From Bolinopsis microptera (Eukaryota; Ctenophora; Tentaculata; Lobata; Bolinopsidae), in NCBI RefSeq assembly GCF_026151205.1, contig NC_087074.1, forward strand, positions 16,102,962-16,166,961: DNA of 64,000 nt. The letters are read 5' to 3'. A program made the translations under genes and the position numbers. The notes beneath the pieces were generated by a model that was not told where the DNA came from, ran no database searches, and worked only from the letters and a program-made list of their open reading frames with translations. Positions 48,101 to 60,100 of the stretch are shown one piece after another (positions within the stretch are counted from its first letter, which is position 1; each line of letters starts with the position of its first letter).

Positions 48101-51100
48101 TGTATGAGAATCTAAAAACCATGTTACCAATACAAAAATATATTGAATATTCCAGATATGACCTTGGCAGTGAAAACATAAATATGTTACAGAATTCAAT
48201 GTTTTGGGCCCAAGTACAAAATTTGGTCAAGAATATGGTTGATGGAACCCTTTGTGACCTAGAAAAACTGGTCTGAACTTGAAAAACTATCAAGAAGCTT
48301 CTCTAAAAACCCATTGAAAAAGTGTAACATAGAAATGTGTTACAAAATTCAATATCCAGGGCCCCCAACTAAACTGCTATATCTCAGGACCTGAATATGT
48401 TACAAAAATTCTGATTCAAGGGTGCCCTCAGTCAAAGGGTCTAGTTTTTGTCAGTAGTTTCAGTTTTTCTTAAAATATTACAGATTTCAATCTGGGGGCC
48501 CAGAAGTAATGAGTGGGAAAAATGAAACAAAACCACCAACCAGGTTTGAACACGTCCTAAAGTATTAAAGTATTAAAGTATTAAAGTATTGCAGTATTGC
48601 ATTGAACAATGTTCAGATATTTATTCCCGGGTTGTCCGAGGAACACCCCGCTATCCCTCGTACCATTGAATTAGTTCACGATCAATTGGGTGGCGGTAAA
48701 ATTAAACTTTATAGTTGAACTTGGGAACATAATATGGACTGAAATTTTACCGAAATACACTATCTTTGCAATACCATCAAAATTTCCTTATGAAAAAAAA
48801 ACCAATTGTATTCGTACAAACTTAAGCGAGTTTAGACTTTTAGAGAATTTGACCGTAACTTAACGCGGAATCTGTATAACTAAAAAAATCGACCAAGTCG
48901 GGAACGGGTTTCTAAATCACAAAAGTTTGGACAATTAATCGTTAACAATGACATGTATGTAACTCACGGACTTTAACTATATGACAATGTGTTTACTATG
49001 TATTCTAATTAGATGTATTCTTATCACTTTAAAGTCTTTAAACTGTAATGTGAGTACCACTGATCGGATTTTGAAAAATAATGAATCTGCCCAGTTATTC
49101 TTCAGTATATATATTAAAGTCACTATTGTGACGGTACATTAGAACTAGACAGAAACAAAGTGTGAAGGGCCTGAACGGAACCCCTCGGTTTCAGTTCCTT
49201 GTTTAACACTGCCGTACAGCAAGGACATCCACCGGGTTCCCCAAGGATGAGCACATAGCTCACTCCACACTATGCTCTGTCATATCCCATTGATTCTAAT
49301 GGTATCACGAGGAATAACTTTGCTTTTCTCAGACATTAGACAATCAGCAGCCTATGAGTGTGAAAAAGGTTTGAATTCTATTGATTGTAGGTCGGATACA
49401 ATGACATGTTTATCAATGAGAAGGAACAGGAGAAGTCGGGATAGAAACTCTCTTAGACCAGGCTGGATTTAAATGTCAGTTTCAAACCAACATTCCGTTC
49501 TCTCTATCAGTTGAACCATCACTCAGGATATTCTAATTAAAATTAGTACTGTTTTCATATTTCAATTCCACAAGAAATACAACGATTCAGAAACAGCGAG
49601 ACTCATATTTACACAGGGATTAGAAATCGAATCAATCTTACATAATTAAAAATTAGGTTCATAGTTAAAAGCTTTCATCATATCTGCACAAACTCTCTCA
49701 ATAGTTCTCCAGTGAGGTTCAATAAGGTTTGATTTCCATTTATCAATTATTTCGCTAGTTTGCTTCTCGACCCCATACGAACTTCCTGGCTTTGCTCCTC
49801 TTTCTTTTACATGTGTCAAATTGTAAACGTATTCTTTGTACTTGGAGGTGTAATTTACACCAATGAAATGAAGTATTTCGCTGGTCAATTGCGATGGAAA
49901 TTCTGCTAAATCCTCGTACCTGACCATTTTGTATCTGCCTTTCAACCAGGGCGGAGGATTCATTCCCAGTTTATAGTTGTAAAGATGATGAGAGCACATC
50001 CAATCTGCAGCCCTCGCCATGTAAGCTTCATCAAAGCCTTCCTGCCCTTTTTTAGACTCAATGTGAGCCCCTAAGGTTTTACTTCCATCGTACAATTCAT
50101 GGAAGACGCCCATGCGAGAATTCATGACGGCTCGAGGGTCCCTAACTAAATGAATAACTTTAAAATTTTCGCACCCAAAATCTTGGATTCTGAACAATGT
50201 TGACATGTTGTAATATCGTATGGTTTTGGATACCATCATTGAACCCTCTTCAGAACACATAGCCTCAGCAGCTTTTGTATCGTACCGACCTTTTTGTTCA
50301 GGATGAGCACGCTTTTCTTTGTACCAGAGTCCTAAGATGGATCCAACTTTTTTCTCCCCTATTTTCTTCCCGTGCCAATCACAGAGACATATTCTTGCTA
50401 ATAAGATCTCTCGCCAGTCTTCATATTTGACCGGATCGTAACCTTCAGCTAGTGTTTCTTCTCTCATCTCATCATAAAGTGCATACATTTTTAAAAACTT
50501 GGAAACGTTCAGAGGTTCAAAAACCGGAACAGCCTCGTCTCTATATCCCAACATGTCCATCAACCAGGTGGAACCGTGACGGCTCTGTGTGAGAAGTAAA
50601 ACCATTTTAGTCTGTTTAGGCAGAGATGTGGCGTGGTCCTGATGCTCACTATCTGCTTGAAGTTGGTTCTCTAGATCTTGTGCATCTTTCCCAGAATCTG
50701 CCATCAATTTGGCATTATTGGCGATTACTCTAGCATCATCGTCTAACTTTGTTGGAGGAAGACGGTGCTGTAGATTAAATTCGGATTCCTTGAGGTTTTT
50801 GTCTTCATTTTGGTGGGACGTTCCTTGTTTGAAATCATCTTTCAATTTTTCTTCAACTACGACCGCAGGTTTGTGGCCTTTGTGGCCGACTGTTGTGTCG
50901 TGAAACAGGTCCTCGATTAACTTCTCCTGCCACATTTTCTCCAGTTCTCCTATGTCAACCTGATGATCACCACTACTCGACACATTGTCAGAAATTGAGA
51001 TGGAAGTCGAAGAAATCGCTATGATATTGACTCGGAAGAAACAAGCCAGAACAGCTATGTTGATAAGTACGATAACGGAAACCCAGAAGAAGGATCTGCG

Positions 51101-54100
51101 TGCATTCATGATTTATTTCTTGCTTATGAATATAGAGTCCAGAGAAGTTAGTGGGTGTTCAGAAACTTGGTAGAGCCGAGGTTATGAAGTTGTTGAGAGT
51201 GCTATTTATTTCCTCATACGTAGTGAGCTGTAACATGTATTGATACTGGCTACCTGAACGGTTTTACATTTTATTTCGTTAAACCTTATTTAAAAGTATA
51301 GTTTTGGCTAAATAACATTCCCTTGTAAGCTTAAAGATCCAAACCCAACCTGTAGCCTCAGTTGATTTTATAGAGTCAGTGTAGTTCTGTTTAACAATGA
51401 AGAAGTGCTCGAGTGATGTCGTGACTTATAATAAACAAAGTAAATAACTGGTTGCTAGATCGGAACAGAGGCAGATACGTTTTACAGGAACAATCTAATT
51501 GACAACTCTTGCAACGTTCAGCAATAAAACAGAATTCACACGAACGATTGTTGATGAATGTATCATTCATCGATAACAATGTAAGCAGGAACAAAAACAC
51601 TAGTTTTTCCGATAGACAATCTAAAACAAAGTTAGGTAACAATTAAAAATAAACGCATATTATGCTGAGTATTACGTACTCCCTATACGGGCTTATTGCT
51701 TAATCGTTACCACAAAAAATGGATTCTGCAGAATACTGACCTTCACTGCACAGTGCACAAAGGAGAGTGTAGAGACGAGACGTTAATAACATTAACACCT
51801 AGTGAGTAGCGCCTTATTGAAAGCTGATCTTCACTGATCGAGTTGTTTGTGATAATTTCTAATGTCTTAAATGAAATTCTGCTGAAATTGAAATCTGATC
51901 ACTACAGCTGGATCAGACGATGATACTCTTAAAATAAACAAAGATTATGCAAGATACCGCATAACATGTTACTGAGGCTTAAACCGCGACAAAGCAAAGT
52001 CGGTGACTCAAGATATAACGAATACCGTGTAATATGTAAACGTGTACAAAGCCAATACAAACAATTTCCCATTACCGTTAAAGGAAGTTAATGTGAAAAC
52101 TTGCTAGCTACTATAACGGGAATTAGATTACCTATAACTTTCCTATATTTTACATCGCATACCCTACATAAACTTAACCACGTACTGAGCCAGTGTTACC
52201 AAGAAGTTTGAGGTAACTTGGAAAAACAGTTAAATTGCGTTTTTTTAAAGAAGAAGAAACGATCGAATTTATAATTATTTGGCACCCGGCACCCATATAA
52301 AAGCTTGCGTCTAACAAAGTAAAATATGTAGCGGGCCACAGTTTCATACTCCAGCATAGGGTACTCGCAGTCAAAAAAGAGTCAAAGACGACCTCACAAA
52401 TCGTCAAGCAGAATACGCGATCGGTGAAACATACAAATGTTACAACGAATATATAAATTAGCACACCATGCCAGTCACACTGACGTCTTACAGCCAGTAT
52501 TTGGCAGTATTTCCGATCTTTTACCGTTTTCCTGATAAAGCCATACACTCATAACTCAAACACACACAATAATTAACTAATTACCGTCATTAAGATGGTA
52601 GCTGTCAAACTAAATAACCTCCGCAGCTCTGAAAAACAAGAAAACTACGCTGAAAACAAAAGAAGACATGTCCGACCTTCCAGCGTTACTATGTCTGGTT
52701 CGTGCTTTCTGTAGGCACTCAGCCGGAGTCTCTGAGGGAGTCTCAACACTAAAACACTTCTTAATGGGGGTGTAATAGTCAACCTCTCTGTCGCAGATTC
52801 CGTGGCTGTAGATTATGTCTGGTTCCTCTCTGTGTTCCTCGGCTTTCTGAGTGCACTCTGGAGTCAGCCTGATTATTGCTAGGATGTTTGTGTTGGGTAT
52901 GTCAGCTACTGCGTATTTTGCGCTGCACGTCTCAAATGAGCATTGAGGACATGAGCTGGCGTTGTGTACGTCGCAAGTGCAGTTTGTGTCGCACGTGCAG
53001 TTTGTGTCGCACGTGCAGTTTGTGGAGAATGTCTGGTTTGAGAGAACTGTTATGCTAATAGGCACGTGCAGCGTGTAACGTTTCCGACTGTACGTAGCAA
53101 ACTCTTGACAACACATCATCATCTTGCTCTTGGGGGCAGTGTTACACCAGTAGTTGTTTTCACCAACACATGAATCCTTCTTTGGGATCTCAACTTTGCA
53201 CTCGTGATCACACTCATGGTATTTGAATTCAAAGAATATGCTCTCCGTAACCAACTTATTCGCAATTTTAGGGTAGAATATTTTTAGGCTTTTCCCATCC
53301 GTTGCCCCTCCATCTGACTTGAAACCACTAATAATCAACATATTCTCGTCAACCACCATTATATCCACGACATGCCCGGTACCCTCGACACTTTTACTAA
53401 CTATACTTTTGAGAACTTCTAGATTTGCTTCCATCCCGACTGTAGCCAGAAACACCTCCGAGGCTTGAGATGTTGTGGACACACTTTTTGTGATGTTGAC
53501 ATAGAGCCCTTTGTGTCCCCTAACTTTGATAGGTCTCGTTACCAGAATAGCTGATTTGAACTCCTGGTTTTTGGTCTTTAATTCAAGTGTCTCCTGTCCT
53601 GATTCTATCGTATCGTTTGTTAACCAACCTTTGGTAGAGCTCACATAAATTCCCGACCCCGTAATTACAAAACACGAGTTAACCAACCCTTCATCGTCCC
53701 GGCAACTTCTTCCTTGGTTCACTATCGGGATGTATATCTTCCACAAGTCGTACATCATGTTTTGAAAGTGCCGTTTCACACAGTAGTTCGGTTCGCAAAC
53801 GTCCGCTTTTTCGAAATCACAGAACAGATCGGCTTCTCTGTCAACCTCGCTTTTTGCGTAGTATTTCGTTTGTGAGAATTCCAGTATTGAACAGTTATAT
53901 CGTGACTTTAGCTTCAGAAAACCATTATCGTGTAGACCAATTATGAATGTCTTCAAAGTGTCCAGACTCTCAGAGTTGTCGAAGATATCCCGAATTTTTG
54001 GAGTGTTCATATCTGGATAGCCCAACTTGTGTCGACTGGCTATGGCGAACGCAAAGGGTGTGTCAGGTATCGGACCGTAAAAGTAGGTCGTCTTCAAAAG

Positions 54101-57100
54101 AGTCTCCTCCCCCTTCGGCATGTTCTGGAGGTAGAACAAACTGTTGGTGGTCAGGTTGCCTTGCTTTCTGTCGATCATATTTCTACTTAACTCCTCTACG
54201 GTGGAATGGTTCTGTGAGTGTTCCACGTCGTCTAATAGCTGCGTTATTTCCGGGGAATAGGAGTTATCTGTTTTTACCTTCCGTTGATGTGAGTTAGGGT
54301 GCAGTATAACGTTGCCAAAGTTATTAGTTATTATCACGTAGTCCCCGTTGGCGAAGAAGTCCAGTACCAGTCTGTTGAGTTGTTTGATAAACACGTCAAC
54401 CCCCACTACTCCTATGAAACTCCTGTCAAATCGTGTGAGGTTTGTGTTGTGCTTGTTGTCCTGAAAGGTCTGGTTCGCTGTTACAGGTAGAGTTGTTGTG
54501 ATGACGTAGCCTAGTCCTGCCTGAAATTAATATCACTTAGTTTAGATTAGTACTATCATTGTCAATTGAACTTAATACTAAATCATGAAGCAATTCTGTT
54601 CTACGAATTAGTAGTAAATCTTTCAAAGTACGAAATATCTCTTTAAAAGAGCATCCTAGGCACCTTATAGATATCAAAACGCATAAAAAAGAAAACAAAA
54701 ACATCAACCATCTTCTAACTTCTTCCACTCCTCCCTATCTAAAGCTAAAAATCTAAGGTCTTCGAAATCAGTCAAATTCTTAAGTCTAATATCAAGATTT
54801 CTACTGGTCAAGTCTTTTCTAATAACATCTAATAAGTTTAAACATGGTCTACCCCGTCTCCCTTCCATAAAAATATCAGAATTTATAGCAAATAACATAG
54901 AGGTGTATGCTGGTGAGTCTTCCTGTCCTCTTAAGATATGTCCTAACATTCTCCATCGAAACTAAGAGACTCTCACAGACAAGGGAGTGACATAACAACG
55001 AGCATAGAGCGCCTCATTAGAAATAACCCCAGTAGGCCATCTGATGTTGAGGATTCTTCGGAGGTGTTTGCGATGAGCAATATCAAGTTCATTCAACGAA
55101 GCTAGTGGTGCAGCCCAGGAGTTGCAGTTGTAGAGTAGAATAGAGACTACTTGTGCCTCGTAGATTTTGATCTTCCTTTGGACTACGAATTAAATATACA
55201 TATAATTATATAATGCTACATCAACAAATCAGCTGCACTACCTGATCGTAGTAAACATTAGACCACATAGGCTTCACCCTCTCCTCAATTCCATACAATC
55301 TGTTCTTCTGGTAGAACTCAGTAAACTGCAACACAGCCTTCTGATAATCTCCAATATTCCTGATGACCTCAAACAGCCCTTTACTGCCACATGAAATACT
55401 CTCAAAATCATCATACCGTGTTAGGGTATTAAAGAAGCTAAATGTTAAAATGTTAATTGTGTGATCCGGATCCAGCTCGTCAAAAAGTTCTTTGTTTATT
55501 TTCCTGCTACTGTCAGTAAGGACAACAAGACTGCTGTGGCAGTTATCAGCTTTGTTGGTGTTGTTTTTGAGGAACTCTATTGACCAACGGAGTGTTTCTT
55601 CTACCTTATCAGGACCGAACACTTCTGCGTCTTTTACTAGTTGTATAAACTGGGGAAGTGTATTGCTTTTACTTTTATTTCAAGATTTATAGGACGAGCA
55701 CTCAGCTCGAGCAATCAGAGGCAACATTTAATATTGAACTTGTAAGTTTGGAAATGGGAACTGGGAAGGACTCACTTCTGAACACTGACCTGTTGTTTTA
55801 TCTCCGGTGTAGCCCTGACAAACCCATCAAAACAGCTACTCGGGCCTGTCACGTGACTATTATTGTACAGGATTATGTTTACCAGATCGTGTTCTGATAG
55901 CGTGTGTATCAGTTTCTCAGCCACTATCCGCGCTAGTTTCATTGGGAAGCCGTACATACTGCCACTAGTGTCCACCATGAGGAGCAGGTGGCGGGGGTAG
56001 GTGGAACCGTCCACATACCTTTAGTGGAGTTACGGACAATAATAGTGGATTTTAGAACTGGAGCCTCCGTAAAGGGCCCTTTCTTATGTTTCAACCATGT
56101 TTAAAGTTTAAACAATAATTTAAATTCGGTGAAATATTTGCAGAACCATAACTCTAATGAGATACGAATTACTTGTCCTTACCATGGTCTATATCTAGGG
56201 TCAGTAGGAAGCTTATCGTACAATCCAGGATATGTTCTCTTAGCCCCGTATTTACTACCAAAATACTGCCACCCTATATACTGGGTTTCTTCGAAATTAT
56301 TCCTAAAGACTTCATCCAGCGCTCTCGTAGCCTTAGCAAAGTTCAGGACATCACTCGTATACTTGTACACATCAATAGTTACTGATATGGTACTGTATGT
56401 CGTGTTACACTCTATCCCGAACGCTTTCCGATATTCAAGGGTCAGGTTAAGGTCACCTCGTCTGATGGGAAGCTCACTTCCATCTAAGTAGGACATGTCT
56501 TGGTCCGTGTGGATTGAGTGGTCCGCCCACGTGTGATTTTCTATACCTGTGGAGTCATGATTAGTATATATGAAAATATGTTTTATTTCTCCATGGAAAC
56601 TGGTGGTTGAGATAGCCATAGTTGGTACTTTGATTAATTTTCAGACATTTTCAGTGCTTACCCTGCTCAGCGGCTTTGTGTATTCTCTGAACGGCTTGCT
56701 GTGAGTTGTTTAGAAACTTCGAGATTACTTTTCCTGGAAAAAGATACTTTTTCAGAAGCCACGTTTTCTCAAGAGTTTTTTCAAAAATATGGATTCCTAT
56801 AATATAACATCTAAACAAATAATACAAAAGGTTGATATTTACCGATTCCCTCAATAATATCAGCCTCATCCGGGAAAATGTAATCAACCTTGGTTTCGTT
56901 TTTCAGTAGCTCCCTCTCAATACTGTCAAACTCAGTTCTCTTCTCAAACAAATCGTGTATCCCATCACTGATCTGCTTTATCATCAGGAGTACTGTCAAC
57001 TTCTTAACCGGACCCTCGAAATCCCCCTCCATAGGACCAGCTATGTTGTCATCAACAAGTGTGGGGGTTGAATCTTCTACTGAGTTTTGAAAGGTCTTGG

Positions 57101-60100
57101 TTGCCGGGAAGGCAATTGAAAGAGTTAGAGCAACAGTCACTAAGAAGCAAGACATCTTCAAGAAATAAATAACGTACTGTAACCCCTGAGAGTTACTTAG
57201 AATGGAGGAGAATGTGTAACATTGAGATCAGCACATGATGACAATTGTACCCAGGAAATTTGAGTTCGGCCATTTGTTTGTCGGTTACCCGTTTGTGGCG
57301 AACAAAGCACTTTAATAGCAAGCTATAGTATCACAATATCACGTCATGTGGATTACTTTTACTCGTTCGAGCTGGATTCTTTTGGTTTGGTGATTGTCAA
57401 ATCAGGAAATAAAAGAAATCATTTCAAACTGTCTTCAAAAAGTGTTAACCAAGAAAGTTGGAAACAAAAAATGCTTAGTTTTGAAATTTTCCAGTGCGAT
57501 TAAGAACAATAATTAATAGTATCGGTTATTATATAAATTCTGGAATATTTTAATCAACAAACGTAAAAATTACTCACCAGATTTTATCTTCTATTCCCTG
57601 GATTTATTCATTTTTAACGATTTGAAAATGTTTAAATTTCTGATACACATCATATTAAAGATACATTTTAGCTCAATATAGAAACTGTACACATTTTTTC
57701 TAAATTCCTTTGTTTGCAGGAGGTACAGCACAGAGTAACGCTAGGAGACACCTCCAGATGGAGAAAGGGATGGCTTCCGGACATAAAGCAAAACACTCTT
57801 CTTCAGATAATATGAAGGTAGGTTATTTGATAAATCTTATCAATTAATTGTTAGTAAGTTAATTAGATTTTGATATTTGTGATTTGTTTCGGTTATCTGG
57901 AATATTAAATTTTAAACCCACACTGCGTACTCTTTTCTGCTCTTGATAAATCAATTTCGTGCCTCAATCATACATGTTACATTCGCCAGAGCCTTTTATT
58001 TTTCCAAAATAATAAACAATTACAAACAAATTCAGTCGGATAACAAAGTGTCGTCCACTGATCTGACATCCACCACACCAACTGAGATGAGGCGGAGGAA
58101 GATGGAGAAGGACATGGTGTCGGAGTGTGGTAAATGTGTGCTATCTGTACCGCTATCCTCGCTCTATGCTGGCAATACTGTGCTCTTTGCACACAGTGAG
58201 CCGTGCCAGCACTTTACTGCGCTAAAGCAGGTGCTTTCTTTATAAATACTGTGCTCTTTGCACACAGTGAGCCGTGCCAGCACTTTACTGCGCTAAAGCA
58301 GGTGCTTTCTTTATAAATACTGTGCTCTTTGCACACAGTGAGCCGTGCCAGCACTTTACTGCGCTAAAGCAGGTGCTTTCTTTATAAATACTGTGCTCTT
58401 TGCACACAGTGAGCCGTGCCAGCACTTTACTGCGCTAAAGCAGGTGCTTTCTTTATAAATACTGTGCTCTTTGCACACAGTGAGCCGTGCCAGCACTTAA
58501 TTACTGCGCTAAAGCAGGTGCTTTCTTTATAAATACTGTGCTCTTTGCACACAGTGCCAGCACTTTACTGCGCTAAAGCAGGTGCTTTTTTATAATACTG
58601 TGCTCTTTGCACACAGTGACCCGTGCCAGCACTTTACTGCGCTAAAGCAGGTGCTTTCTTTATAAATACTGTGCTATTTGCACACAGTGAGCCGTGCCAG
58701 CACTTTACTGCGCTAAAGCAGGTGCTTTCTTTATAAATACTGTGCTCTTTGCACACAGTGAGCCGTGCCAGCACTTTACTGCGCTAAAGCAGGTGCTTTG
58801 AGCTCCTTTCTTTATAAAATGTGCGTTGGTGCTGCAATATTAGCTATAATAATAAGAATATTACATATGCTACGTATATATAACGCTCATATCGCTAAAC
58901 TCAATGTTGTGGATTATAAATGAGCTAGAGTGTTTTGTCATTGTTGCTGATTGGTTAATCGCCGTTTCGTGTCAACAACTTTGCTCACCCCCCCCCCCCC
59001 CCCTACTATTGTCAACTCCATCACTGTACCTCAAATTTGTAGAATGTAGGGTTTATATTGTTAGTTTTTATTCACCATACATGTCCAGGTTATCGTGAAG
59101 ATATCGTTAAATAAGCCTCTCATGTCACTGTCCCTTTCAAAGGAGCTGTGTCCAATGAAACTTAACATCGTCAAGTCGAAAAACAATCCCAACTCTCCAG
59201 GTAAAGCATAGGAATGTTATGAAAACCTTATGAATGTTTTTAAGGACTATAATTATAATGTTACAGAATTTGTATTTTGAGATATCAATGTTAAATTAGG
59301 CTGGAAACTGTTTCCAAAATACTGTCGCAAAAAAGCAGTAAAATAAAATAGTTTAATACGCAAATTTTGATTTTTAAAATTTTACAGATATTTATGATTT
59401 TGGCAGCAACGTTGATCGCATGATGTCACGTGCCAAAACAAACTCTCCAATTTTATTCTTCGCAGTTGCTTATAAACAGTTGTCAGAACAGTGCAATCCA
59501 GTGTTTGCTAGATATCAATTCCTGGGAGAAGACCAAATTGACACGGAAGGAGTGCCCCATGCCAAAGATATCACCTGGAATCATCAGCATGTCATCCTGC
59601 TAGGTCAGTTGGTGGAAACCGCGCAAATTGCCAATTTCGGTCACAGTAAAAATGTAGAAATTGGAACGCGCTGAAATATTTTTACTGTAAAAAACATACA
59701 ACAGTCTAGGTTTTAATTATCTTGTATCCTAGCAACTGCCGCATGGTTCGGACTGGATTTAGTTATTATTTTGAGTGACCGACGGAATGCATTGCCCACT
59801 TTCATATAGAATGTAGAAATTAATCTTAAGGTATTTGACAGCTTTCTAACTGCAATCTTCAGGTGTGCTATCTCGGACAAAGTTGGAAGAGTTTCTGACA
59901 GGTCCTCCATTTGAAGTGGAGCTTCACGACAGAGACAGAAGAGCGGACATCATCAAACCTCTTCCTAAGATATTTGATATTCATGGCAACGAGGAACATT
60001 TGTTTGATACCAGTGGTAAGTTTAACTAATCCAAGTCATGAGTCATGACCGCGTGGGACATTTAAGTCAAATTTATCATCCACCTTTGCATCGAACCATA

